Made by a program: the position numbers and the translations under genes
Source of the DNA: Allokutzneria sp. A3M-2-11 16
GTDB lineage: Bacteria > Actinomycetota > Actinomycetes > Mycobacteriales > Pseudonocardiaceae
NCBI RefSeq assembly: GCF_024213555.1
Contig: NZ_JANAVO010000002.1
Coordinates: forward strand, 604,269-668,268
Length of the DNA: 64,000 bases
Direction of reading: 5' to 3'
Notes under the pieces: model-generated
What the model was told of the DNA's origin: nothing
Databases searched by the model: none
Seen by the model: only the letters and a program-made list of their open reading frames with translations
Part shown: piece by piece, positions 48,622 to 56,571 of the stretch
How positions within the stretch are numbered: position 1 is the stretch's first letter
How the letters are laid out: each line of letters opens with the position of its first letter

Positions 48622-49671
48622 TCAGCCCATCCGGCGAACGCCGGAGAGCCCGCTCTGCACCTTGTCGAACTTCAGCGGCTGACCGGTGGTCGAGGCGTGG
48701 AACTGCATGCCGTTGCCCGCGTAGATGGCGACGTGGTGCACCCTGTTCCCGAAGAAGAGCAGGTCACCCGGCTTCCACGCGTCCCGGTTGTTCAGCGGGA
48801 CGGCAGAGCCGACCCGGGCCTGCGCGGCACTGGAGCGCGGCAGGCGGACGCCGACCTTGCCGAAGGCCCAGGAGGTCAGGCCGGAGCAGTCGTAGGAGTC
48901 CGGACCCTCAGCGCCCCAGACGTAGGGCTTGCCCTTCTGGGTCACCGCGATCTTCAGCGCCGACGCGCCGATACCGCCGTCCGGCAGGCCGGACAGGTCG
49001 ATGTCCAGACCGGCGTCCTGGAGCTTCTTCTTCTCCGCGTTGCTCAGGCGGTCCAGCGCCTGCTTGGCCTTCTCCTGCTTCTGGGCCGCTTCCTTCTTGC
49101 GGTTCTCCAGATCGCCCTTGATCCGGGCGGACTCGGCGGCGGCCGCCGCTGCCTTCGCCTTGGCCTCGTCGGCCAGCCGGGCGGCGGTCTTGGCCTGGTT
49201 GATCGTCGCGTTGAGCTTGTCCAGCGAGTCCTTGCTCTCGCTCGTGATCAGGTCGACCACGGAGAGCTTGTCGAGGAACTCGTTCGGGGACTTGCTCAGC
49301 AGCAGGGCGCTGATGTGGTTGACCCGGGTGCCCTGGAAGTTGGAGCTGGCCAGCTGGTCGACGCGACCGCGCAGCTCACCTTCCTGCTTCTTCGCCAGGT
49401 CACCGGCGGCGTTGGCCTTCACCAGCTCTTCGTTGGCCTTGCCGACCTCGGCTTCCTTCGCCTTGAGGTCGTCGTTGGCCTTGTGCAGTTCCTCGGTGAG
49501 CTTCTCGGCCTCGTCGCTGAGCGCCTTGAGCTGCTTCAGCGCCTCGGAGGCGTTGGACGGAGTGTCCGGGTCGGCGATAGCCGGGCTCGCCGGAACCATG
49601 CTCACGGCCATTGCGACAGCGCCGGCGGTCAGTGCCCCGCGCATAGTGCGCTTCAGTCGGTTCGACGCCAC
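48622..49671 (-). CDS. NlpC/P60 peptidoglycan endopeptidase with coiled coil (RipC-like)
   Basis: A 349-residue secreted cell-wall hydrolase. Signal peptide (RGALTAGAVAMAVSMVPASPAIA), long coiled coil (about 40-205, KLTEELHKANDDLKAKEAE and LADEAKAKAAAAAAESARIKG), then an NlpC/P60 domain with Cys in YDCSGLTSWAFGK, His in VHHVAIYAGNG and a third polar residue in MQFHAS. It cuts the D-Glu-mDAP bond. Location matches M. tuberculosis Rv2190c (RipC). A c-di-AMP riboswitch lies in its leader. GTG 49671 follows AAGGAG at 12 bases; ATG 49692 is the alternative. Confidence 0.92.
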   Translation of the reverse strand: MASNRLKRTMRGALTAGAVAMAVSMVPASPAIADPDTPSNASEALKQLKALSDEAEKLTEELHKANDDLKAKEAEVGKANEELVKANAAGDLAKKQEGELRGRVDQLASSNFQGTRVNHISALLLSKSPNEFLDKLSVVDLITSESKDSLDKLNATINQAKTAARLADEAKAKAAAAAAESARIKGDLENRKKEAAQKQEKAKQALDRLSNAEKKKLQDAGLDIDLSGLPDGGIGASALKIAVTQKGKPYVWGAEGPDSYDCSGLTSWAFGKVGVRLPRSSAAQARVGSAVPLNNRDAWKPGDLLFFGNRVHHVAIYAGNGMQFHASTTGQPLKFDKVQSGLSGVRRMG

Positions 49672-49699
49672 GTCGACGCATTGCTCCTTCATGCTCCGA

Positions 49700-49825
49700 C
49701 CGCCTACCGGGTTAGCTGACGGGTTCGGGCCGGAAGCTGCCCTACCGGCACTGGGCCGGATTCACCCCAACTCACTGGGTCCCCGGTTCGGCACCCCGAC
49801 AGGCCGATTCGACGGTGATCCCGCG
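49700..49825 (-). promoter_or_regulatory. cyclic di-AMP (ydaO-type) riboswitch
   Basis: The minus-strand leader of the RipC-like gene contains the conserved blocks of the actinobacterial ydaO aptamer in order: GTTGGGGTGAATCCG, GGTAGGGCAGC, GCCCGAACCCGTCAGCTAAC and CCGGTAGGCGG. These are followed within 10 bases by the ribosome-site region. In actinomycetes this class sits before NlpC/P60 and Rpf genes and shuts them down when c-di-AMP is high. Boundaries are approximate. The rest of 49672-49982 shows a possible TAACCT -10 near 49867-49875 and no gene. Confidence 0.85.
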
Positions 49826-49982
49826 GAGCCGCCCGCTGTGGACGGCAGCCCGCCGCGAAATCTCGGCTAGGTTACGAAACGTGAGACCTCGCGTCCACAG
49901 GCCCCCACGAGAAAGTCGTGAAAATGTGCACAAGGCATCGTTCGGCGTAGCGGCCACTGCGCCTTGTGACCGGTTGCGCTGA

Positions 49983-50216
49983 TCAGCCCACGCGGCGCCT
50001 TGCCCGTTCGGCCTCATCGGCGGACCGTTCGGCCTCCTGGGGCTTCAGCGGCTCGAGCGGGATCAGCCGCAGCACCGGCAGGTCGACCGCCAGCGGGGCC
50101 ACGACCTGGGGTTCAGGCCCTTCGAAGAGCTCCGGCGGGACACCGATCAGGACCGCTATGGCGCAGTCGTGGCAACCCGGACCGCGTCGCGGGCACCCGT
50201 CGCAATCGATGATCAC
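49983..50216 (-). CDS. small Cys-rich conserved protein
   Basis: A 77-residue protein opening with IDCDGCPRRGPGCHDCAIAVLI: four cysteines spaced C-x2-C-x6-C-x2-C, a likely zinc or Fe-S site. A hydrophobic strand and an acidic/basic tail follow. I know this pattern as an unnamed actinobacterial family found next to NYN-domain genes, as here. A LexA-like box lies 16 bp before its ATG, so it may be damage-induced. No enzymatic motif visible. Confidence 0.75.
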   Translation of the reverse strand: MIIDCDGCPRRGPGCHDCAIAVLIGVPPELFEGPEPQVVAPLAVDLPVLRLIPLEPLKPQEAERSADEAERARRRVG

Positions 50217-50231
50217 GCCGTCGACCTCCGT

Positions 50232-50247
50232 TCGATCATATGTTCGA
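50232..50247. promoter_or_regulatory. LexA-like (SOS) box, one mismatch
   Basis: TCGATCATATGTTCGA agrees with TCGAAC-N4-GTTCGA except for one base. It lies 16 bp before the Cys-rich gene and 48 bp after the stop of the NYN-domain gene. Placement over a promoter of the Cys-rich gene is the simplest reading. Confidence 0.65.
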
Positions 50248-50294
50248 ACGAAGCTTAGGGATCGGTGGCCGACTTGTCGAAAGAGAGGTGTGTC

Positions 50295-51674
50295 TCATAC
50301 CCGTCCGAGGCGCGCGATCACCACGGCGGAGGGAACGGGATGGGCGCCGCGGCGGCGCACGGAATCCGCGACGGCGCGGTCGGAAGTGGCCACTACCACC
50401 GGTCTTCCTTCGGGCTCAGCGGTGACCAACGCGCGGATCACGTCGTCCGCGAGCACACCGGGATCGCTGAACAGCACTCGAACGCCGCGCGGCGCGGCCT
50501 GGGGCACGGCGACGACTCCAGCACCGTCGAACACCACTGTGACTTCGGCGCCGGTGCGCGCGGCGAGCGCGGCGAGCTGCTGGTTGAGCCGGTCGCGCTG
50601 CTCGGAGAGCGTCAGGCCGGGATAGCCGGTCTTGGTGACGTTGTAGCCGTCCACCACCAGGTGCACGCTGGGCAGCGCCAGCAGCCGGTCCAGCGCCGCC
50701 GGGTCCTCGACGCGCCCCACGGTGCCGTGCGCCGTCGTCGCGCCGCGCACCATGTCAGCCGGGCGCGGCCCGCTCCCGCCGAGCGCGAGTTCCCGGCGCA
50801 GCCCCGTGACCGCCCCGGCGAGCGTGTCCACCAACAGCTCCAGCCGCACTTCGTCGGCCTGGCGGGCCTCCCTGGCGGACTGGCGCGCGATCTCCGCGTC
50901 TTCCTTCGCCCGCGCGGCGCGGTTGCGCTCCAGCTCCGCACGCTCGCGCTCGCGGTCCCGCGCGGTACGGAGCGCCTGCGTCTCCGTTTCGAACTCGGCA
51001 CGGCTGCGCTGGAGCTCGTCGACGGCTGCGGTGGCCTCGTCGCGCGCCTGCTTGAGCCGGACGCCTTGTTCGCGGAGCCGTTTGCGGAGCTTTTCCAGTT
51101 CCGCCTCGCGATCGGCGCTGACCTGGTGCGCGGCGCCCTTGGCGGCCTCCAGCTCGGCGTGCAGCTTCTCGGTCTCGGCGGCGAGCTTGTCGGCCCTGGT
51201 GATCGCCGCCTCGCGGTCGGCGCGCAGGTGGGCGTCCTCGGTGCGGCGGGCGACCAGCTCGATGTACAGCTGCGTCGTGTCGGCCTGGGTCAGCACGGCG
51301 GCCGCACCCGCGGCAACGGCGTCGGACGGGTTCAGGTCCAGCACCGACGGCCGGTGCTCGCGGCACCACTCGACGACGGCGGTGCGGAATGCCTGGTTGT
51401 CGCGGAGCGCGGCCAGCAACGGGCCCGCGCCGAGGCGGGCGCGCTTGGCCGGGGCGAACTTCGCCACCGCGCGCAGCGTCTGCGGGATGTCGACCTTGGT
51501 CAGCGTGCCGAGCGCCTCCGCCGCGAGTTCGGCGAGGCGGGCGCGGATCGGGTCGGGAATCCCGCCCCAGTCCGGAATGTCCTCGGAGCCAGCCGTCGGC
51601 GCACCGTCCATCGTGGACTGCGGGTGGCCCGGATCAGGCTGTTCGCCGCCGGAAGGCTGTTCGTGGGCTGACAC
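50295..51674 (-). CDS. NYN/YacP-type putative nuclease with coiled coil
   Basis: A 459-residue protein. An N-terminal helical part (RLAELAAEALGTLTKVDIPQTLRAVAKFAPAKRARLG) leads into a long coiled coil (about 150-290). The C-terminal domain is NYN/PIN-like: HLVVDGYNVTKTGYPGLTL with the first Asp, VVFDGAG, FSDPGVLADDVIRALV and VVVATSDRAVADSVRRRGA with further Asp residues. Such domains cut RNA in a metal-dependent way. GTG 51674 start. It is divergent from the exonuclease/GIY-YIG gene and upstream of the LexA-like-box gene, giving a small nuclease neighbourhood. Confidence 0.88.
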   Translation of the reverse strand: MSAHEQPSGGEQPDPGHPQSTMDGAPTAGSEDIPDWGGIPDPIRARLAELAAEALGTLTKVDIPQTLRAVAKFAPAKRARLGAGPLLAALRDNQAFRTAVVEWCREHRPSVLDLNPSDAVAAGAAAVLTQADTTQLYIELVARRTEDAHLRADREAAITRADKLAAETEKLHAELEAAKGAAHQVSADREAELEKLRKRLREQGVRLKQARDEATAAVDELQRSRAEFETETQALRTARDRERERAELERNRAARAKEDAEIARQSAREARQADEVRLELLVDTLAGAVTGLRRELALGGSGPRPADMVRGATTAHGTVGRVEDPAALDRLLALPSVHLVVDGYNVTKTGYPGLTLSEQRDRLNQQLAALAARTGAEVTVVFDGAGVVAVPQAAPRGVRVLFSDPGVLADDVIRALVTAEPEGRPVVVATSDRAVADSVRRRGAHPVPSAVVIARLGRV

Positions 51675-51762
51675 CGTCCCAGGCTACGGCCTGCCCCCTC
51701 GGGGTCGCAGCTGGCTTACCGGCGGGCGGCGCTGTCAGACCTCTGCCCTAGCTTGACCGGCG

Positions 51763-53514
51763 ATGACGATCACGGAGCCGCGCGACACCCAGCTCTCGTT
51801 CGACGAGCTGGGCACACCGCTGCGCGACACCACGTTCGTCGTCGTGGACCTGGAGACCACCGGCGGCAGCGCGGCCGAGGACGCGATCACCGAGATCGGC
51901 GCGGTGAAGGTCCGCGGCGGCCAGGTGATCGGCGAGTTCGCCACGCTGATCGACCCGGAGCGCGGGATCCCGCCGAACATCGTCGCGCTGACCGGCATCA
52001 CCCAGGCGATGGTGGTGGACGCGCCCAAGCTGGCCAGCGTGCTCCCCGCCTTCCTGGAGTTCGCGGGTTCCGCGGTGCTGGTGGCGCACAACGCCGGGTT
52101 CGACATGGGTTTCCTGCGCGCGGCGGCCGAACGCCACGGGCACGTCTGGCCGAAGCGCACGGTGCTGTGCACGGTGAAGCTCGCCAGGCGGGTGCTGTCC
52201 AGGGAGGAGGCGCCGAGCTGCCGCCTGTCCGCGCTGGCCGATCTCTTCGGCGCCGCGACGACTCCGACCCACCGCGCGCTGGACGACGCCCGCGCGACCG
52301 TGGACGTGCTGCACGCGCTGCTGGAACGGGTCGGCTCGCTGGGCGTGCAGACGTTGGAGGAGCTGCTCGGCTACCTCCCGGACGTGACACCGGCGCAGCG
52401 CAGGAAACGGGAGCTGGCGAAGGACCTGCCGAGCGCCCCGGGGGTCTACCTGTTCCGCGGCCCGCGCGAGGAAGTGCTCTACGTGGGCACGGCGAGCGAT
52501 CTCCGGCGGCGAGTTCGCCAGTACTTCACGGCGAGCGAGAACCGGCGCCGGGTGCGCGAGATGGTCGGCATCGCCGAACGCGTCGACGTGGTCGTCTGCG
52601 CGCACTCGCTGGAGGCGGAGGTGCGCGAGCTGCGGCTGCTCGCGGCGCACCGGCCGAGGTACAACCGCCGCTCCACCAACCCGCACCGGCGCTGGTGGGT
52701 GGCGTTGACCGACGAGGCGTTCCCCCGGCTGTCCATCGTGCCCGTGCCGAAGGCGGGTGCGTTCGGGCCGTTCGCTTCGCGTGGCGCGGCAACGGAAGCG
52801 GTGGAGGCGCTCCAGGACGCGCTGCCGGTTCGCCGTTGCACGCAAAGGATTCCGGCCCGGTCGCCGAAGGCCGTGCCGTGCGCGCTGGCCGAACTGGGGC
52901 GGTGCGGGGCGCCGTGCGCGGGTCGGCAGAGCGTCGAGGACTACGCCCCCGCCGTGCACGAGGTGCGGCGGTTGTTCACCGGGGATTCCGTTGCGGCACT
53001 GGACATCCTCGCCGCGCAGCTGGACCGCCTCGCGGAGGTGGAGCGCTTCGAGCGGGCGAGTGCGGAACGCGACCGGTTGATCGGGTTGGTCAGGGCGCTG
53101 GACCGGGGTCAGCGGCTGGCCACCTTGGCGGCGCTCGCGGAACTGGTGGCCGCGCGGCCGGACGGCACCGGCGGCTGGGACTTCGCGGTGATCCGGCACG
53201 GGCGGCTGGCGTCGGCGGGTTCGGCGCGGCGCGGCGTGCGGCCGATGCCCGTGGTGGACCAGCTGATCGCGGTTGCGGAGACGGTGCTGCCGGAGGACGG
53301 GCCGCTGCGCGGGGCCTCCGCCGACGAGGTCTCCGTGGTGCTCCGCTGGCTGGAGCGGCCCGGGACGCGGTTGGTGCACTGCGAGGTGCCCTGGGCCGAG
53401 CCCGCTCGCGCCGCGGCCTCCTGGCGCTCGTGGGTGGCCCGCGCCGAAACGGCCCGCGAAGCGCTCACCCCTCAAGATCAACGCCGCGTTCGGCGCGCTG
53501 GAAGCCCTGAATGA
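51763..53514 (+). CDS. DEDDh exonuclease fused to UvrC-type GIY-YIG domain
   Basis: A 583-residue two-nuclease protein. Residues 20-190 are a DnaQ-like 3'-5' exonuclease: VVVDLETTGG (D, E), AHNAGFDMGFL (D) and HRALDDARAT (H, D). From about 223, PGVYLFRGPREEVLYVGTASDLRRRVRQYF is a GIY-YIG domain as in the UvrC N-terminal half, followed by a UvrC-like linker with CALAELGRCGAPCAG cysteines. The UvrC C-terminal RNase-H-like half is missing. M. tuberculosis Rv2191 has this make-up and position. Likely a DNA-repair incision/resection enzyme. Confidence 0.92.
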   Translation: MTITEPRDTQLSFDELGTPLRDTTFVVVDLETTGGSAAEDAITEIGAVKVRGGQVIGEFATLIDPERGIPPNIVALTGITQAMVVDAPKLASVLPAFLEFAGSAVLVAHNAGFDMGFLRAAAERHGHVWPKRTVLCTVKLARRVLSREEAPSCRLSALADLFGAATTPTHRALDDARATVDVLHALLERVGSLGVQTLEELLGYLPDVTPAQRRKRELAKDLPSAPGVYLFRGPREEVLYVGTASDLRRRVRQYFTASENRRRVREMVGIAERVDVVVCAHSLEAEVRELRLLAAHRPRYNRRSTNPHRRWWVALTDEAFPRLSIVPVPKAGAFGPFASRGAATEAVEALQDALPVRRCTQRIPARSPKAVPCALAELGRCGAPCAGRQSVEDYAPAVHEVRRLFTGDSVAALDILAAQLDRLAEVERFERASAERDRLIGLVRALDRGQRLATLAALAELVAARPDGTGGWDFAVIRHGRLASAGSARRGVRPMPVVDQLIAVAETVLPEDGPLRGASADEVSVVLRWLERPGTRLVHCEVPWAEPARAAASWRSWVARAETAREALTPQDQRRVRRAGSPE

Positions 53515-53555
53515 CCCTTTCAGGGCCCCAACGCACCGAACGGGTCGTTCAGGGC
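53504..53555. terminator. inverted repeat containing both convergent stop codons
   Basis: Arms GCCCTGAATGACCC (53504-53517) and GGGTCGTTCAGGGC (53542-53555) pair with one mismatch. The left arm holds the TGA of the exonuclease gene, the right arm the stop of the glutaminase gene. A smaller CCCTTTCAGGG palindrome sits inside. Probable bidirectional transcript end. Confidence 0.7.
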
Positions 53556-55171
53556 CGAGCGCCGTCCGCGGCTCGGAGCAGCGCGACGACCTCGTCGTGG
53601 CCCCGGCGTTCGGCGTCCATCAGCGGGGTACCGCCCCACCTGTCGACGGCGGTCGCGTCGACTCCCCTTGTCAGCAGGTACTTCACCACGTTGACCTGGC
53701 CCTCGGTGGCCGCCAGGTGCAGCGGGGTGCGCCCGTCGTAGTTGGCTGTGCTCAGGTCGGCGCCCGCGGCGGCGAGCACCCGGATCGCGTGCAGGTCGCC
53801 CTCGGCGGCGGCCCAGCACAGGATGGCGACCGCCTCGGAGTTGGTCTGGCTCTTGTGCCTGCGCAGGTCCCGCTTGACCGTCTGCCCCTCGGCCGAGTCG
53901 TGGGGGTGCACGCTGTAGCGCTCGACGAGCTTGCGGCAGAACTCGATCCCGCGCACGGAGTTGCCGTGCTCGTCCAGCCGCGGTGACCACACGCAGATCC
54001 CCATCAGCCCCGGCACCACCACCATCAGCGCCCCGGACACCCCGCTCTTGGCGGGCAGGCCGATGCTGAAGGCGAACTCGCCGGAGAAGTCGTACATGCC
54101 GCACGAGGACATCAGCGACAGGCAGTGCTGCACGGTCTGGGTGGCGAAGACCCTCTCCCCGGTGAGCGGGCAGATGCCGCCGTCGGCGAAGGTCGCCGCC
54201 ACGATCGCCAGCATCTCCGCGTCCAGTTCGATCGCGCAGTTCTGGAAGTAGAACTCCAGCGTCTGCACCAGGTCGGTGCCCTCGGGGAAGGCCCGCTGCT
54301 CGCGCATCGAGTAGCCGAGCGCGAAGTTGCGGTCGGCCGTCTCCCGCTCGGAGAGGTAGACGCTGTTGTGGAAGCCGACCGGGCGCCCCGCGGCCAGCCG
54401 CGACCACGCCTTGGAGACGTGGTCGAAGCGCTCGGCCAGGTCGGCGTCCGGGCGGATGAGCGCGCAGCTCATGATCGCCCCCGCGTTGATCAGCGGGTTG
54501 TGCGGGCGGCCCTTCTTGTTCAGCGTCAGCTCGTTGAAGCTCACCCCGCTCGGCTCGCGGCCGACGTGCTGGTGCACCTTGTCCGGCCCGTGCTCCTCCA
54601 GCGCGAGGCAGTAGCTCACCGTCTTGGAGACCGACTGGACGCAGAACCTGCTGTGCGCGTCGCCGACGACGTGCCGCTGGCCGTCCACCGTGCAGATCGC
54701 GATGGCGAACTGGTCCGGGTCCACCCTGGCCAGCTGCGGGATGTAGTCGGCGACCGCTCCCCCGGTCTCCGGCAGCAGCTCCCGGTGGATGTCGTCGATC
54801 TCGGCCGCGAACTCGGCGAAGTCCGGGATCACCAGGTTGTCCTCGGCCACCCGGCGGACCAGGCCGCTGCTGTTCTGGATCAGCGAGACGAACTCGGCGA
54901 AGTCCAGGCCCTCGCTGCCGTCGCCCTTGCGCGCGGCGATCAGGGTCTCCCGCATCCGGGGGTCGTCCTCCAGGATGCCCGCCTTCGCCAGCCGCTCGAC
55001 CAGCTCCTGGCGGGAGAGCTGCCCGCTGGCGTCATCGTCGAACGCGGCGAAAAGGGCGCGGTAGGAGGCTTCCAGTGGATCGGACCCACCGGGTCTCTGG
55101 TGCGGGATCTCGTGTTTCACGTCCACTATTTCCGGACTGGTTCCAGTTTCCGCTTCCTGCGTGATCTCCAT
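53549..55171 (-). CDS. glsA: glutaminase with N-terminal EF-hand and C-terminal ankyrin repeats
   Basis: A 540-residue protein. EF-hand loop D45-D-D-A-S-G-Q-L-S-R-Q-E56 is canonical; a second helix-loop-helix near 82-95 is weaker. The beta-lactamase-like glutaminase core (about 125-420) has the S-x-x-K pair S180/K183 in CVQSVSKTVSY, plus NKKGRPHNPLINAGAI and SGEFAFSIGLPAKSGVSGA. At the end, about 455-535, three ankyrin repeats (DGRTPLHLAATEGQVNVVKYLLTRG). It hydrolyses glutamine to glutamate and ammonia. The EF-hand-glutaminase-ankyrin order mirrors animal kidney-type glutaminase. No membrane segment. Confidence 0.92.
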   Translation of the reverse strand: MEITQEAETGTSPEIVDVKHEIPHQRPGGSDPLEASYRALFAAFDDDASGQLSRQELVERLAKAGILEDDPRMRETLIAARKGDGSEGLDFAEFVSLIQNSSGLVRRVAEDNLVIPDFAEFAAEIDDIHRELLPETGGAVADYIPQLARVDPDQFAIAICTVDGQRHVVGDAHSRFCVQSVSKTVSYCLALEEHGPDKVHQHVGREPSGVSFNELTLNKKGRPHNPLINAGAIMSCALIRPDADLAERFDHVSKAWSRLAAGRPVGFHNSVYLSERETADRNFALGYSMREQRAFPEGTDLVQTLEFYFQNCAIELDAEMLAIVAATFADGGICPLTGERVFATQTVQHCLSLMSSCGMYDFSGEFAFSIGLPAKSGVSGALMVVVPGLMGICVWSPRLDEHGNSVRGIEFCRKLVERYSVHPHDSAEGQTVKRDLRRHKSQTNSEAVAILCWAAAEGDLHAIRVLAAAGADLSTANYDGRTPLHLAATEGQVNVVKYLLTRGVDATAVDRWGGTPLMDAERRGHDEVVALLRAADGARP

Positions 55172-55433
55172 ATCCGCAATGCTGCGGCGGACTTCCCGGA
55201 ACCCACCACGTGAAAATCAGAATACGACGCTTGTAACTTCGCCGGACTAGCCTGGCGAGTGAGCGCACGATCACTGCCCACGCCTGGTCAGCGCACTCCG
55301 GATGACACGGGCGCGCACCCGATCAGGGGCGGCGACGCCTTCTCTGCGACTGTGCGTCGCATTTCTTTACCCACTGCACCATTCGCCTGCCGTGGGTACG
55401 ATTCCGCCACACGTGCGAATCCAGGGAGGGCTC

Positions 55434-56243
55434 ATGCCCCTGCGTGAACGCGTCCGCGCGCTGACCGATGGCGAACGATTTCAACGAGTGATCATTTGCG
55501 TCATCGTGGTCAACGCGGTCGTACTCGGGCTGCAGACCTCCGCGCGGCTGACCGCGGAGTACGGCGGGCTGCTGGAGGCGCTGGACGGCGCCGCCCTGGT
55601 GATCTTCGTGGGCGAGCTGGCCCTGCGGCTCTACGCGCACCGGCTGAGCTTCTTCCGGGACCCGTGGAGCTGCTTCGACTTCGTGATCGTCACCATCTCG
55701 CTGCTCCCGGCGAGCGAAGGGCTGTCGGTGATCCGCGCGCTGCGCATCCTGCGGATGCTGCGGCTGGTCTCCATGGTGCCGAGCATGCGCAGGGTGATCT
55801 CCGCGCTGCTGTCCGCGATCCCCGGGATCACCTCGCTGGCCGCCCTGCTCGGGCTGCTGCTCTACGTGGGCGGGGTGATGGCGACGACGTTGTTCCAGGC
55901 GGGCGGGGACCCGCGGTTCGCCGACCTGGGCTCGACCATCCTCACCCTGTTCCAGATCACCACCGGCGACGGCTGGTCGGACGTGATGCGCGACGTGATG
56001 GCGAAGCAGCCGCTGGCGTGGATCTTCTTCGTCAGCTACCTGCTCGTCGGCACCTTCACCGTGCTCAACCTGTTCATCGCCGTGGTGTGCTCGGCGATGG
56101 AGGGCGCCATGTCCACCGAGCCCGGCGATACCCCGGTCCCGGCGCAGCGTGCCGTCGAACCGGCCGAGCACGACCCGGTGCTCGGCGAGCTGCGCCTGCT
56201 GCGCCAGGAGGTCCAGGCGCTGCGCGCCCAGCAGCCGAGCTGA
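55434..56243 (+). CDS. prokaryotic voltage-gated cation channel (one 6-TM domain)
   Basis: A 269-residue single-domain channel like NaChBac. Four S4 arginines every third residue (R101, R104, R107, R110 in IRALRILRMLRLV), S5, pore helix TLFQ and filter T177-G-D-G-W-S-D183, S6 TVLNLFIAVVCSAME, and a short C-terminal coiled coil. NaChBac has TLESWAS at these positions; here Gly replaces Leu and two Asp are present, so divalent permeation is conceivable. GGGAGGG precedes ATG 55434. The upstream frame to 55302 is not supported. Inner membrane tetramer expected. Confidence 0.88.
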   Translation: MPLRERVRALTDGERFQRVIICVIVVNAVVLGLQTSARLTAEYGGLLEALDGAALVIFVGELALRLYAHRLSFFRDPWSCFDFVIVTISLLPASEGLSVIRALRILRMLRLVSMVPSMRRVISALLSAIPGITSLAALLGLLLYVGGVMATTLFQAGGDPRFADLGSTILTLFQITTGDGWSDVMRDVMAKQPLAWIFFVSYLLVGTFTVLNLFIAVVCSAMEGAMSTEPGDTPVPAQRAVEPAEHDPVLGELRLLRQEVQALRAQQPS

Positions 56244-56269
56244 ACCGCCGGCTCAGTCCTCCGGTGGGC

Positions 56270-56551
56270 TCAGTCGTCCAGGCCGATGCTGAACGCCGCC
56301 TCGGTGTCCCGCTTGGAGTAGGAGCGGAACGCGATGTGGGTGTCGGTGTTGAGCACCCCGTCGACCTTGCCGATCCGGCTCGGCACCAGGTCGGCGAGGT
56401 CCTCGTGGGTGGGCACCTTGACCAGGGCGATCAGGTCCACGTCACCCGCGCAGGAGTAGACCTCGGTGACGCCGTCGATATCGGCGATCTCCTGGGCGAT
56501 CTCCGGGATGGCGCCTGCCTCGGCCTGGATCAGCACGATGGCGTTGATCAC
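56270..56551 (-). CDS. stand-alone Lrp/AsnC ligand-binding (RAM) domain protein
   Basis: A 93-residue protein consisting only of the RAM fold: INAIVLIQAEAGAIPEIAQEIADIDGVTEVYSCAGDVDLIALVKVPTHEDLADLVPSRIGKVDGVLNTDTHIAFRSY. No DNA-binding part is present, unlike full Lrp/AsnC proteins. Such single RAM proteins form octameric rings that bind amino acids. AAGGAG six bases before GTG 56551. It lies 20 bp downstream of trpD on the same strand, so an amino-acid-sensing role linked to tryptophan supply is plausible but unproven. Confidence 0.88.
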   Translation of the reverse strand: MINAIVLIQAEAGAIPEIAQEIADIDGVTEVYSCAGDVDLIALVKVPTHEDLADLVPSRIGKVDGVLNTDTHIAFRSYSKRDTEAAFSIGLDD

Positions 56552-56571
56552 GATGAGCTCCTTGGGAAAAG

